From: Paenibacillus montaniterrae
Lineage (GTDB): Bacteria; Bacillota; Bacilli; Paenibacillales; Paenibacillaceae
DNA length: 64,000 nucleotides
Assembly: GCF_018403185.1 (NCBI RefSeq)
Contig: NZ_BOSE01000016.1
Span: 1-64,000 of the forward strand
Direction: 5' to 3'
The stretch's first letter is position 1; every line of letters starts with the position of its first letter. The translations under genes and the position numbers were made by a program. Shown here one piece after another: positions 45,306-54,166 of the stretch. The notes below the pieces were generated by a model, which was given only the letters and a program-made list of their open reading frames with translations, searched no databases and was not told the DNA's origin.

Positions 45306-46057
45306 AGCTGCTGAAGTACAATTGGAGGATGAACAGCTTAACCAGCTATATCGTAATCGCGGCATCTGTTATCGTATATGGCCTGCTGCTCGCTTGCAAA
45401 TATCAATGGGGCTGGAGCGACGAGATCGTATTTATGTTCGGCTTGCTGGTTGCAGTCGTCACAGGACTGTTGTTTCTCATTATCGCCTGTGTTACGTTTA
45501 ACCATCAGCTAAAGAGCTACCATCGGCGCTTGCTGCCAATCAAAACAGAGGTTGAAATTGCTTCGATGCTTTTGCTGGCGGCCATCTACTCGCTTATTCC
45601 ACTGCTGCTTAAGCTAGTGTTTCTCTATCTGGCTGATGTAACCTTCAACTACTCGATGTTTGATTCCTTGCTGGAGCAGTTGCTGCGGGTTGATGTACTG
45701 GCTGTCCTGGTCGGTTATATGCTGCTGGATTCACTCGCCATATTCATGCTTATTATGCTTGCGATGTCTGCAACGTACGCTTTTAAGGGCAAGTATCGCG
45801 CGTGGATTGGCGTCTTGCTTTTCATTGTATTGTCCATCGTCTGGGAGTATGTGTCGAATTGGCTGTTTGGTGTCAATCGTCAAGGAGCGCCGCCGTTTGT
45901 TGGCATTGAGATCACTGAGGGTGAAATGTCCCGAATCGATTGGATTACGATACGATGGAACGGAGAGTGGCTAAAGATGCTTCTCGTAAGCCTCACCAAG
46001 CTGGCGCTGCTGTTCGCAGCAACCACATATATAATGAAGAAACACGTTGAGCCATAA
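45299..46057 (+). CDS. Membrane protein, permease partner of the second ATPase
   Basis: 252 residues with about six hydrophobic helices (for example near 20-35, 45-62, 75-100, 120-145, 160-180 and 225-245) and a charged C-terminal KKHVEP. It has no strong family motif that I recognise, but it overlaps the preceding ATPase by 7 bases, starts with AAGGAGGTG ahead of ATG 45299, and has the size and layout of an ABC-2 exporter subunit. Confidence 0.78.
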   Translation: MLKLLKYNWRMNSLTSYIVIAASVIVYGLLLACKYQWGWSDEIVFMFGLLVAVVTGLLFLIIACVTFNHQLKSYHRRLLPIKTEVEIASMLLLAAIYSLIPLLLKLVFLYLADVTFNYSMFDSLLEQLLRVDVLAVLVGYMLLDSLAIFMLIMLAMSATYAFKGKYRAWIGVLLFIVLSIVWEYVSNWLFGVNRQGAPPFVGIEITEGEMSRIDWITIRWNGEWLKMLLVSLTKLALLFAATTYIMKKHVEP

Positions 46058-46061
46058 ATGA

Positions 46062-46096
46062 TAGGGCGTGTCTGAGAGCTCCGATGACACGCCCTA
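46062..46096. other. Hairpin after the exporter cluster
   Basis: TAGGGCGTGTC at 46062-46072 pairs perfectly with GACACGCCCTA at 46086-46096. There is no T run, so termination is uncertain. The space 46097-46224 shows nothing else. Confidence 0.55.
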
Positions 46097-46224
46097 ACGC
46101 AGCCAACTTCGATGTGCAAAGAGCTTTAATGCTTGCTGCACGCCAGGTTTGGCTGCTTTTATTGTGGGGAAAAATAGCAAGAAAAAGGCAGCGAAAAAAT
46201 ATGGTCATGCATGTATAAATTCAG

Positions 46225-46389
46225 TTGCAATCGTATGCCCACTCGTGTATAATATTGACTGTTGGTCTGACGTTGCGTTGATGTAAGAGGTTGCCGACAC
46301 ACCCGGCCCCTTTGCCATGGGGCGTGTGACGGGTTTTCTTACGGAGTATGTCCGATTAAAAAATTGGGCGATAGAAGGAGGGACTTAAA
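46225..46389 (+). promoter_or_regulatory. Promoter and leader of the S10 operon
   Basis: TTGCAA at 46225-46230 and TATAAT at 46248-46253 (17-base spacer) form the promoter. The leader contains a GC-rich hairpin near 46297-46328 (CACAC and GCCCC against GGGGC and GTGTG) followed by GGGTTTTCTT, which could act as an attenuator. Whether a ribosomal protein binds it is not known to me. Confidence 0.72.
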
Positions 46390-46698
46390 ATGGCAAAGCA
46401 AAAGATTCGTATCCGCTTGAAAGCATACGATCATAGAATTCTTGACCAGTCCGCAGAAAAAATTGTGGAAACTGCAAAACGTTCCGGTGCAGGAGTATCC
46501 GGGCCGATTCCGTTGCCAACGGAAAAGCAAATCATCACTATTCTACGTGCTGTGCATAAGTACAAGGATTCTCGTGAGCAATTCGAAATGCGCACACATA
46601 AGCGCTTGATCGATATTGTGAATCCAACGCCGCAGACAGTTGATGCTTTGATGCGTCTGGATCTACCATCCGGTGTAGATATCGAAATCAAACTGTAA
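46390..46698 (+). CDS. rpsJ: Ribosomal protein uS10
   Basis: 102 residues, full length. Head protein of the small subunit and NusG/NusB partner (NusE) in antitermination. KQKIRIRLKAYDHRILDQSAEKIVETAKR is the diagnostic N-terminal part. GAAGGAGGGACTT precedes ATG 46390. First gene of the S10-spc-alpha supercluster; it has its own promoter because tuf lies 11 kb away. Confidence 0.98.
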   Translation: MAKQKIRIRLKAYDHRILDQSAEKIVETAKRSGAGVSGPIPLPTEKQIITILRAVHKYKDSREQFEMRTHKRLIDIVNPTPQTVDALMRLDLPSGVDIEIKL

Positions 46699-46735
46699 GA
46701 TGAATGTCAGTATAGAGAGGAAACGAGGTGTCAAC

Positions 46736-47359
46736 ATGAAAGGTATCTTAGGTAAAAAACTTGGTATGACTCAAGTATTTACTCCTGAGGGCAATGTTAT
46801 TCCAGTAACCGTAATCGAAGCTGGACCATGCGTAGTGCTTCAGAAGAAAGACTTGGAAAACGACGGCTATGAAGCGGTTCAACTAGGATTTGCTGATAAG
46901 AAAAAAAGCAGATCTAACCAACCTGCTGCAGGCCATGCTAAGAAAGCTAACACAACTCCTAAGCGCTACGTTCGCGAAATTCGCGGAATCAATCTTGGCG
47001 AGTATGAGGTTGGCCAAACAGTTAATGCTGATCTGTTCGCACAAGGTGAATTTGTTGACGTAACAGGTATTTCAAAAGGTAAAGGTTTCGCAGGTGTAAT
47101 CAAGCGTTGGGGACAAAGCACTGGTCCTAACACTCACGGTTCTCGTTACCACCGCGGTCCGGGTTCCATGGGTTCTATCCAGGCGAACCGTGTACCAAAA
47201 GGTAAACATCTACCAGGACATATGGGTACAGAAACCGTTACAATTCAAAAGCTTGAAGTTATTCGCGTAGACGCTGAGCGCAACGTGATTCTTGTTAAAG
47301 GTTCAATCCCAGGTCCGAAAAACGGATTTGTAAAAATTAAACAATCAGTTAAAAGCTAA
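46736..47359 (+). CDS. rplC: Ribosomal protein uL3
   Basis: 207 residues from ATG 46736 (MKGILGKKLGMTQVF), after GAGGTGTCAAC; the ATG at 46700 gives a non-homologous extension. L3 is an early assembly protein whose central loop (HGSRYHRGPGSMG) reaches the peptidyl-transferase centre. Confidence 0.97.
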   Translation: MKGILGKKLGMTQVFTPEGNVIPVTVIEAGPCVVLQKKDLENDGYEAVQLGFADKKKSRSNQPAAGHAKKANTTPKRYVREIRGINLGEYEVGQTVNADLFAQGEFVDVTGISKGKGFAGVIKRWGQSTGPNTHGSRYHRGPGSMGSIQANRVPKGKHLPGHMGTETVTIQKLEVIRVDAERNVILVKGSIPGPKNGFVKIKQSVKS

Positions 47360-47387
47360 TTGTCTTTGAAGAAAGGAGGAACAAGAA

Positions 47388-48011
47388 ATGCCTAAAGTAA
47401 CAGTATACAACGTGAGCGGTGCGCAGGTTGGTGAGCTAGAACTTGCTGATAGCGTGTTCGGCATCGAGCCTAACGTTCATGTTATGCACAGTGCTGTCCT
47501 TTTGCAAAACGCTGCTGAGCGTCAAGGGACACACAAAACGAAAGGACGCTCCGAAGTACGCGGCGGTGGACGTAAGCCTTGGAAACAAAAAGGTACAGGT
47601 CGCGCTCGTCAAGGTAGCATCCGCTCTCCACAATGGGTTGGTGGTGGTACAGTATTTGGCCCAACACCTCGCTCATACGGTTTCAAGCTTCCTAAGAAAG
47701 TTCGTCGCCTTGCGATCAAATCTGCGCTTTCTTCTAAAGTAGTTGCAGAAAACATCATCGTATTGGATCAGCTGGCTTTTGCAGCTCCAAAAACGAAGGA
47801 ATTCGCAAAGGTGCTTAGCAACCTTAAAGTAGATCACAAAGCTTTGGTTGTAACAGCAAACTATGAGGATAACGTTGCATTGTCTGCACGCAATATCCCG
47901 GGAATTAAATTCGTCGCTGCTGATGGCATCAATGTTCGTGATGTACTTGTTCATGATAAGTTGATTATCACTAAAGAAGCGGTAGAGAAAGTACAGGAGG
48001 TGCTTGCGTAA
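47388..48011 (+). CDS. rplD: Ribosomal protein uL4
   Basis: 207 residues. The internal loop RSEVRGGGRKPWKQKGTGRARQGS lines the exit tunnel and is where macrolide-resistance changes occur; it looks wild type. AAAGGAGGAACAAG precedes ATG 47388. The stop overlaps the rplW start by one base. Confidence 0.98.
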   Translation: MPKVTVYNVSGAQVGELELADSVFGIEPNVHVMHSAVLLQNAAERQGTHKTKGRSEVRGGGRKPWKQKGTGRARQGSIRSPQWVGGGTVFGPTPRSYGFKLPKKVRRLAIKSALSSKVVAENIIVLDQLAFAAPKTKEFAKVLSNLKVDHKALVVTANYEDNVALSARNIPGIKFVAADGINVRDVLVHDKLIITKEAVEKVQEVLA

Positions 48012-48304
48012 TGAAAAATCCTCGCGATATCATCAAGCGCCCGGTTATTACGGAACGTACAAGCGATTTTATGGCTGCTAAACGTTATGTTTTTGAAGTA
48101 GACCTACGCGCGAACAAAACCGAAATCAAGTCCGCTATCGAGGAAATCTTTAACGTTAAAGTTACAAGCGTGAACACAATGCGCGTTCAAGGCAAACTAA
48201 AACGTTATGGTCGTTACAGCGGCTACAGACCTAACTGGAAAAAAGCAATCGTTCAATTGAGCGAAGATAGCAAAGAGCTTGAGTTCTTTGAAACGTCAGT
48301 ATAG
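48011..48304 (+). CDS. rplW: Ribosomal protein uL23
   Basis: 97 residues. Sits at the tunnel exit and docks trigger factor and SRP. NPRDIIKRPVITERT at the N terminus and the VNTMRVQGKLKRYGRYSGYRPNWKKA loop identify it. It begins in a TAATG junction with rplD, with AGGAGGTG upstream. Confidence 0.98.
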   Translation: MKNPRDIIKRPVITERTSDFMAAKRYVFEVDLRANKTEIKSAIEEIFNVKVTSVNTMRVQGKLKRYGRYSGYRPNWKKAIVQLSEDSKELEFFETSV

Positions 48305-48321
48305 AAAAGGAGGGAACATTC

Positions 48322-49152
48322 GTGCCAATTAAAAAGTATAAACCGACCTCTCCTGCACGTCGTAATATGAGCGTATCTACATTTGAAGAGATTACGACAA
48401 GCACTCCGGAGAAATCGTTGCTTGCACCTCTTCCTAAAAAAGCTGGTCGCAACAACCAAGGTAAAATTACAATTCGCCACCAAGGTGGTGGACATAAACG
48501 CAAATACCGTATTATCGACTTCAAACGCAACAAAGACGGTATCATCGGTAAAGTTGCTACAATCGAGTACGATCCTAACCGTACTTCCAACATCGCTTTG
48601 ATTCATTATGTGGACGGAGCTAAAGCTTACATTATTGCACCAAAAGGTCTTAAAGTAGGCGATCAAATCCAATCTGGTCCAGATGCGGATATTAAAATTG
48701 GTAATGCTTTGCCGCTTGCAAACATTCCAGTTGGTACAGTTATCCACAACATTGAGTTGAAGCCAGGCAAAGGCGGACAATTGGTTCGTGCTGCTGGTAC
48801 TGAAGCTCAATTGCTTGGTAAAGAAGGAAACTATGTAACCGTTCGTTTGAACTCTGGCGAAGTTCGTCACATTCTTAGCACTTGCCGTGCAACAATCGGA
48901 TCTGTAGGTAACGAAGATCATGAGCTTGTTAAAATCGGTAAAGCTGGTCGTTCTCGCTGGTTGGGTAAACGTCCTGAAGTTCGCGGGGTAGTAATGAACC
49001 CTAACGATCACCCTCACGGTGGTGGTGAAGGTCGCGCTCCGATCGGTCGTAAATCTCCATTGTCTCCTTGGGGCAAACCGACACTTGGATACAAAACACG
49101 CAAGAAGAAAAAAGCATCAAGCCAATATATCGTTCGTGGTCGTACGAAGTAA
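48322..49152 (+). CDS. rplB: Ribosomal protein uL2
   Basis: 276 residues. Needed for subunit joining and peptidyl transfer; the conserved HPHGGGEGRAPIGR near the C terminus contains the His close to the active centre. GTG 48322 follows AAAGGAGGGAACATTC. The C-terminal tail is basic (RKKKKASSQYIVRGRTK). Confidence 0.98.
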   Translation: MPIKKYKPTSPARRNMSVSTFEEITTSTPEKSLLAPLPKKAGRNNQGKITIRHQGGGHKRKYRIIDFKRNKDGIIGKVATIEYDPNRTSNIALIHYVDGAKAYIIAPKGLKVGDQIQSGPDADIKIGNALPLANIPVGTVIHNIELKPGKGGQLVRAAGTEAQLLGKEGNYVTVRLNSGEVRHILSTCRATIGSVGNEDHELVKIGKAGRSRWLGKRPEVRGVVMNPNDHPHGGGEGRAPIGRKSPLSPWGKPTLGYKTRKKKKASSQYIVRGRTK

Positions 49153-49219
49153 TAACAGCTTGATACAAGCCGCATAGCATAAGCTGTGCAAGAGCTCTTA
49201 CGTGAAGGGAGGATCTCAC

Positions 49220-49501
49220 ATGGGTCGCAGTTTGAAGAAGGGTCCATTTATCGATGGCTACCTTTTGAAAAAAGTTGAGGAAATGAATGAGTCGAACAAA
49301 AAGGCTGTAATTAAAACATGGTCTCGTCGCTCTACGATTTTCCCGCAATTCATCGGTCACACTTTTGCAGTGTATGATGGTCGTAAACATGTACCAGTAT
49401 ATGTGACAGAAGATATGGTTGGTCACAAACTAGGCGAATTCGCGCCAACACGCACATACAAAGGCCATGCTGCTGATGATAAAAAGACAGGCAGACGTTA
49501 A
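49220..49501 (+). CDS. rpsS: Ribosomal protein uS19
   Basis: 93 residues from ATG 49220 (MGRSLKKGPFIDGYL) after GGGAGGATC. The frame opens at 49202 within the leader, which I reject. Head protein of the small subunit, forms a complex with S13. Confidence 0.98.
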   Translation: MGRSLKKGPFIDGYLLKKVEEMNESNKKAVIKTWSRRSTIFPQFIGHTFAVYDGRKHVPVYVTEDMVGHKLGEFAPTRTYKGHAADDKKTGRR

Positions 49502-49544
49502 TTTGCCTATGATCACTTTCTAATGAATGAGAGGAGGTTCCAAC

Positions 49545-49880
49545 ATGGCAGAAGCTAAAGCACACGCACGTTTCGTACGTATTGCTCCTCGTAAAGCTCA
49601 ACTGGTGGCTGACCTTATCCGTGGCAAGCAAGTTGGTGAAGCAATCGCGATTCTGCGTCATACGCCAAAAGCTGCTTCCCCGATTTTGGAGAAGCTGTTG
49701 AACTCTGCAATTGCTAACGCTGAGCACAACTATCAGCTCGACGTTAATAACCTGGTCGTATCGCAAGTATACGCAAACCAAGGACCAACAATGAAACGTT
49801 TCCGCCCACGTGCAATGGGGCGCGCAAGCAGAATTAATAAGAGAACCAGCCACATCACTTTGGTCGTATCAGAAAAATAA
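49545..49880 (+). CDS. rplV: Ribosomal protein uL22
   Basis: 111 residues from ATG 49545 (MAEAKAHARFVRIAPRKAQLV), after GAGAGGAGGTTCC. Its hairpin (RFRPRAMGRASRINKRTSHI) lines the exit tunnel with L4. The earlier ATG at 49527 would place the binding site inside the gene. Confidence 0.97.
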   Translation: MAEAKAHARFVRIAPRKAQLVADLIRGKQVGEAIAILRHTPKAASPILEKLLNSAIANAEHNYQLDVNNLVVSQVYANQGPTMKRFRPRAMGRASRINKRTSHITLVVSEK

Positions 49881-49893
49881 GGAGGGATAACGA

Positions 49894-50556
49894 GTGGGTC
49901 AAAAGGTAAATCCAGTCGGATTGCGTGTCGGGATTATCCGTGATTGGGAATCCAAATGGTATGCAGACAAAGACTTCGGCGATCTTCTACTAGAAGACGT
50001 AAAAATTCGCGAATACCTTAAGAACAAGCTGAAAGATGCAGCAGTTTCCCATATCGAAATCGAGCGTGCGGCTAACCGCGTTAACGTTACGATTCATACT
50101 GCTAAGCCAGGTATGGTTATCGGTAAAGGTGGAGCTGAAGTTGAAAACCTTCGTGTTCAACTAGGTAAAATCGCTAAGGACAAAAAAGTTCATATCAACA
50201 TTGCAGAAATCAAGCAAGCAGATCTTGATGCTATACTTGTTGCAGAAAGCATTGCTCAACAACTTGAGCGTCGTGTTTCATTCCGTCGTGCACTTAAACA
50301 AGCGATTCAACGCTCTATGCGCGCTGGTGCAAAAGGAATTAAAACAGCAGTTTCCGGTCGTCTAGGCGGCGCTGAGATTGCTCGTACTGAAGGATATAGC
50401 GAAGGTACTGTTCCACTTCATACACTTCGTGCTGACATCGATTATGGTACAGCAGAAGCACATACGACTTATGGTCGTCTAGGTGTCAAAGTATGGATTT
50501 ATCGTGGTGAAGTCCTTCCTACTAAGAAGAAAGCTCCACAGGAAGGAGGCAACTAA
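49894..50556 (+). CDS. rpsC: Ribosomal protein uS3
   Basis: 220 residues. Part of the mRNA entry site and helicase activity. Contains the KH-2 domain with GMVIGKGG. GTG 49894 follows AAGGAGGGATAAC. The start MGQKVNPVGLRVGIIRDWESKWYA is canonical; rplP starts 2 bases after the stop. Confidence 0.98.
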   Translation: MGQKVNPVGLRVGIIRDWESKWYADKDFGDLLLEDVKIREYLKNKLKDAAVSHIEIERAANRVNVTIHTAKPGMVIGKGGAEVENLRVQLGKIAKDKKVHINIAEIKQADLDAILVAESIAQQLERRVSFRRALKQAIQRSMRAGAKGIKTAVSGRLGGAEIARTEGYSEGTVPLHTLRADIDYGTAEAHTTYGRLGVKVWIYRGEVLPTKKKAPQEGGN

Positions 50557-50558
50557 TC

Positions 50559-50993
50559 ATGTTGGTACCTAAACGCGTAAAGCACCGCAAACAACAACGC
50601 GGTCATATGAAAGGTCGTGCTAAAGGCGGTACTACTGTAGCATTCGGTGAATACGGTCTGCAAGCACTTGAGCCATCATGGATTACAAACCGCCAAATCG
50701 AGGCAGCTCGTATTGCGATGACACGTTACATCAAACGTGGCGGTAAAGTATGGATCAAAATTTTCCCAGACAAGCCAATTACTCAAAAGCCTCTTGAGGT
50801 ACGTATGGGTAGTGGTAAAGGTAACGTTGAGAAATGGGTTGCTGTCGTTAAGCCAGGCAAAATTATGTTTGAGCTTGCTGGCGTTCCTGAGGAAGTTGCT
50901 CGCGAAGCGATGCGTCTTGCTGCTCACAAGTTGCCTGTTAAATGTAAGTTTGTGAAACGAGAAGAAGTGGGTGGTGAAGCAAATGAAGGCTAG
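50559..50993 (+). CDS. rplP: Ribosomal protein uL16
   Basis: 144 residues. Positions the A-site tRNA in the large subunit. MLVPKRVKHRKQQRGHMKGRAKGG and the KPGKIMFELAGV segment identify it. GGAAGGAGGCAAC precedes ATG 50559. Its end overlaps the rpmC start by 11 bases. Confidence 0.98.
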   Translation: MLVPKRVKHRKQQRGHMKGRAKGGTTVAFGEYGLQALEPSWITNRQIEAARIAMTRYIKRGGKVWIKIFPDKPITQKPLEVRMGSGKGNVEKWVAVVKPGKIMFELAGVPEEVAREAMRLAAHKLPVKCKFVKREEVGGEANEG

Positions 50994-51183
50994 TGAATTT
51001 CGCAACCTAACCTCTGCTGAAATCGAAAAGCAAATCGCTGATTTCAAGGAAGAGCTGTTCAACCTTCGTTTCCAATTGGCAACAGGTCAACTGGACAATC
51101 CGACTCGTATTCGTGACGTGCGCAAAGAAATTGCTCGCGCAAAAACAGTTCTTCGTGAAAGAGAGCTTGGAATCAGCAGCTAA
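50983..51183 (+). CDS. rpmC: Ribosomal protein uL29
   Basis: 66 residues, two long helices (MKASEFRNLTSAEIEKQI...). Located next to L23 at the tunnel exit. GTGGGTGGTGAAGC upstream supports ATG 50983; the GTG at 50971 would add MVKQ. Overlaps rplP, implying coupling. Confidence 0.96.
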   Translation: MKASEFRNLTSAEIEKQIADFKEELFNLRFQLATGQLDNPTRIRDVRKEIARAKTVLRERELGISS

Positions 51184-51232
51184 TTATAGTTAGCTGATGA
51201 ATCTTTGATCACGGTCAGGAAGGAGGCCAAAC

Positions 51233-51496
51233 ATGAGCGAACGCAATGCCCGTAAAGTAGAAATCGGCAAAGTGGTAAGTGACAAAATGGACAAAACAAT
51301 CGTAGTTGCTGTTGAAACTTACAAAAAACACGATTTGTACCATAAACGTATTAAATATACGAAAAAATATAAAGCACATGATGAGAACAATACAGCTAAA
51401 ATCGGCGATATTGTAAAAATCATGGAAACTCGTCCGCTATCTAAAGACAAGCGCTTCAGACTGGTCGAAGTTGTTGAAGAAGCTGTCATTCTTTAA
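51233..51496 (+). CDS. rpsQ: Ribosomal protein uS17
   Basis: 87 residues. OB-fold primary binder of the 16S 5' domain. GKVVSDKMDKTIVVAVETYKKHDLYHKRIK is diagnostic, as is the end ETRPLSKDKRFRLVEVVEEA. GGAAGGAGGCCAAAC precedes ATG 51233. Confidence 0.98.
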   Translation: MSERNARKVEIGKVVSDKMDKTIVVAVETYKKHDLYHKRIKYTKKYKAHDENNTAKIGDIVKIMETRPLSKDKRFRLVEVVEEAVIL

Positions 51497-51541
51497 TGAA
51501 CGTTTGCGCTTTACAAGCTTTCTTGAAAGGAGGACGTTGAA

Positions 51542-51910
51542 ATGATTCAACCGTTTACGCGACTTAAAGTTGCTGACAACTCTGGTGCAAAAGAATTGAT
51601 GTGTATCCGTGTGCTTGGTGGTACTGGCCGCCGTGTTGGAGCGATCGGAGATCTTATCGTTTGTTCTGTTAAACAAGCAACACCAGGGGGCGTTGTCAAA
51701 AAAGGTGATGTAGTTAAAGCTGTTATCGTACGTACAAAGCGTTCTGTACGTCGTAAAGATGGTTCTTACATCTCTTTTGATGAAAATGCAGCAGTTGTAG
51801 TGAAAGAAGATAAGAGCCCACGTGGTACTCGTATTTTTGGACCAGTTGCTCGTGAGCTTCGTGAAAAAGACTTCATGAAGATCGTATCTTTGGCTCCAGA
51901 AGTAATCTAA
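51542..51910 (+). CDS. rplN: Ribosomal protein uL14
   Basis: 122 residues. Intersubunit bridge protein. MIQPFTRLKVADNSGAKELMCIRVLGG and the C-terminal RELREKDFMKIVSLAPEVI are canonical. GAAAGGAGGACGTTGAA precedes ATG 51542. Confidence 0.98.
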   Translation: MIQPFTRLKVADNSGAKELMCIRVLGGTGRRVGAIGDLIVCSVKQATPGGVVKKGDVVKAVIVRTKRSVRRKDGSYISFDENAAVVVKEDKSPRGTRIFGPVARELREKDFMKIVSLAPEVI

Positions 51911-51962
51911 GCTCCAATATGGAGATAACCCTGAAAGCACAAGCGAGCAGGAGGTGTAATAA

Positions 51963-52316
51963 ATGCCAAAAGTGAAAAAGTTATTGGAATCCCATAACAA
52001 CAAGCTGCACGTTAAGAAAGACGATACGGTTATCGTTATTTCTGGTAAAGACAAAGGTAAGAAGGGCCGTGTAATCGCTGCTTACCCGCGTGAAAACCGT
52101 GTACTTGTTGAAGGTGTAAATATTGTGAAGAAGCATGCTCGTCCATCTCAAGCGAATCCGCAAGGTGGCATCATTGAGCAGGAAGCTCCAATTCACGCAT
52201 CCAACGTTATGCACGTGGATCCGAAGAGCGGAAAAGTAACACGCATTGGATACAAAGTGCTAGACAATGGTAAAAAAGTTCGGATCGCTAAGCGTTCTGG
52301 CGCACAGATTGACTAA
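51963..52316 (+). CDS. rplX: Ribosomal protein uL24
   Basis: 117 residues. Assembly initiator with a KOW motif (DDTVIVISGKDKGKKGRVIAAYP). Slightly longer N terminus than in Escherichia coli. AGGAGGTGTAATAA precedes ATG 51963. Confidence 0.97.
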   Translation: MPKVKKLLESHNNKLHVKKDDTVIVISGKDKGKKGRVIAAYPRENRVLVEGVNIVKKHARPSQANPQGGIIEQEAPIHASNVMHVDPKSGKVTRIGYKVLDNGKKVRIAKRSGAQID

Positions 52317-52346
52317 TTGCCATAGTAGGAAGGAGGTCTATAAGCA

Positions 52347-52889
52347 ATGACAGCAAGACTGAAAAGTCGCTTTCTTAATGAAATTACTCCTGCTCTAATG
52401 CAGAAGTTTAACTATAGTTCAGTAATGCAAGTGCCTAAAGTAGAGAAAGTTGTTATCAACATGGGTATTGGTGAAGCAGTTTCCAACTCCAAAGTTCTTG
52501 ATACTGCACTTGAAGAGCTTCAACTTATCGCTGGTCAAAAGCCAGTTGTAACACGCGCTAAAAAATCTATCGCTGGTTTCAAGCTGCGTGAGAACATGCC
52601 GATCGGGGTTAAAGTTACACTACGCGGTGAGCGTATGTATCATTTCCTGGACAAATTGTTCAATATTTCGTTGCCTCGCGTACGTGACTTCCAAGGTGTG
52701 TCTACTAAAGCATTCGATGGTCGCGGTAACTACACACTTGGTTTGAAAGAGCAACTTATCTTCCCAGAGATTGAGTATGATAAAGTTGACAAAACACGTG
52801 GTATGGATATCGTCATCGTCACGACGGCAAAAACAGACGAAGAATCTCGTGAATTGCTAACCCAATTGGGTATGCCGTTTGCGAAGTAA
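52347..52889 (+). CDS. rplE: Ribosomal protein uL5
   Basis: 180 residues. Binds 5S rRNA and contacts P-site tRNA. VEKVVINMGIGEAVSNSK and the PEIEYDKVDKTRGMDIVIVTTAKTDEE segment are diagnostic. GGAAGGAGGTCTATAAGC precedes ATG 52347. Confidence 0.98.
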   Translation: MTARLKSRFLNEITPALMQKFNYSSVMQVPKVEKVVINMGIGEAVSNSKVLDTALEELQLIAGQKPVVTRAKKSIAGFKLRENMPIGVKVTLRGERMYHFLDKLFNISLPRVRDFQGVSTKAFDGRGNYTLGLKEQLIFPEIEYDKVDKTRGMDIVIVTTAKTDEESRELLTQLGMPFAK

Positions 52890-52915
52890 TCCACTACTAG
52901 GAGGTGTAATACCGA

Positions 52916-53101
52916 GTGGCAAAAACTTCGATGAAAGTGAAGCAACAACGCAAACCGAAATTCAAAGTTCGTGCGTATACACGCTGTGAGCGTTGTGGTC
53001 GTCCGCATTCTGTTTTGCAAAAGTTCAAAATTTGTCGGATTTGTTTCCGCGAGTTAGCATACAAGGGCCAGATTCCTGGCGTTAAAAAAGCAAGCTGGTA
53101 A
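52916..53101 (+). CDS. rpsZ: Ribosomal protein uS14, zinc-binding short form
   Basis: 61 residues. The short form with a CxxC-CxxC zinc ribbon (C24, C27, C40, C43), as in Bacillus rpsZ. A longer zinc-free paralogue, if any, is not in the window. GTG 52916 after AGGAGGTGTAATACC. Confidence 0.97.
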   Translation: MAKTSMKVKQQRKPKFKVRAYTRCERCGRPHSVLQKFKICRICFRELAYKGQIPGVKKASW

Positions 53102-53132
53102 TCAGCCTAGTTCGGGAAGGAGGTTCACACTA

Positions 53133-53531
53133 ATGGTTATGTCTGATCCGATTGCAGATATGTTGACACGCATTCGCAACGCGAATGTTGTACGTCACGA
53201 AACTGTAGAAATGCCCGCTTCAAAAGTGAAAAAGGAAATCGCTGAAATCTTGAAGCGTGAAGGATTTATCCGTGATGCTGAATACATCGAGGATAACAAG
53301 CAAGGTATGATTCGTATTTTCTTGAAATACGGAGCTAACCAAGAGCGTGTAATTACTGGATTGAAACGTATTTCTAAGCCAGGCCTACGCGTGTATACAA
53401 AAGCTAACGAAGTTCCTCGTGTCCTTGGTGGACTTGGAATTGCGATTATCTCTACATCGAAAGGTGTAATGACAGACAAAGAAGCGCGTCAAGCTAAAGC
53501 TGGCGGCGAAGTAGTCTGCTACGTATGGTAA
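53133..53531 (+). CDS. rpsH: Ribosomal protein uS8
   Basis: 132 residues. Platform protein that in enterobacteria also represses the spc operon. MVMSDPIADMLTRIRNAN and the C-terminal STSKGVMTDKEARQAKAGGEVVCYVW are canonical. GGAAGGAGGTTCACAC precedes ATG 53133. Confidence 0.98.
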   Translation: MVMSDPIADMLTRIRNANVVRHETVEMPASKVKKEIAEILKREGFIRDAEYIEDNKQGMIRIFLKYGANQERVITGLKRISKPGLRVYTKANEVPRVLGGLGIAIISTSKGVMTDKEARQAKAGGEVVCYVW

Positions 53532-53562
53532 GATACAAGTAACGAAGACAGGAGGTGTAACA

Positions 53563-54105
53563 ATGTCACGTATCGGTCGTAAAGTGATTCCAGTTCCAGC
53601 AGGTGTTGCTGTTACTGTGGAAAACTCGGTTATTTCTGTTAAAGGACCTAAAGGTACGCTAACTCGTACGCTTCATAGCGATATGATCGTAAAAGTTGCT
53701 GAAAATGAAATTTCAGTTGAGCGTCCTTCTGATAATAAATTGCATCGTTCTCTACATGGAACGACTCGTTCGATCATTGCTAACATGGTTACAGGTGTTA
53801 CTGAAGGCTTTAAGAAAAATCTTGAGCTAGTAGGTGTAGGTTACCGCGTTAACAAATCAGGCGAGAAAATTACATTGAACGTTGGTTACTCCCACCCGGT
53901 TGAGTTCTCTCCAGAAAAGGGAATTGAATTTGAGGTAGTTGGTACAACTAAAATTACTGTTCACGGTATTGATAAAGAACGCGTAGGGCAGATCGCTGCT
54001 GAAATCCGTTCCGTTCGTCTTCCTGAGCCGTATAAAGGTAAAGGTATTAAATACGAGAATGAGCGCATCATCCGTAAAGAAGGTAAAGCCGGTAAGAAGA
54101 AATAA
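53563..54105 (+). CDS. rplF: Ribosomal protein uL6
   Basis: 180 residues, two similar domains from an ancient duplication. MSRIGRKVIPVPAGV and the C-terminal LPEPYKGKGIKYENERI identify it. It lies near the sarcin-ricin loop. AGGAGGTGTAAC precedes ATG 53563. Confidence 0.98.
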   Translation: MSRIGRKVIPVPAGVAVTVENSVISVKGPKGTLTRTLHSDMIVKVAENEISVERPSDNKLHRSLHGTTRSIIANMVTGVTEGFKKNLELVGVGYRVNKSGEKITLNVGYSHPVEFSPEKGIEFEVVGTTKITVHGIDKERVGQIAAEIRSVRLPEPYKGKGIKYENERIIRKEGKAGKKK

Positions 54106-54166
54106 GCAGCGGCTCTCAAGCTCGCTTAATGTTGCGTCTTAAGGCAAAGGAAAGGAGTGTACCTGG

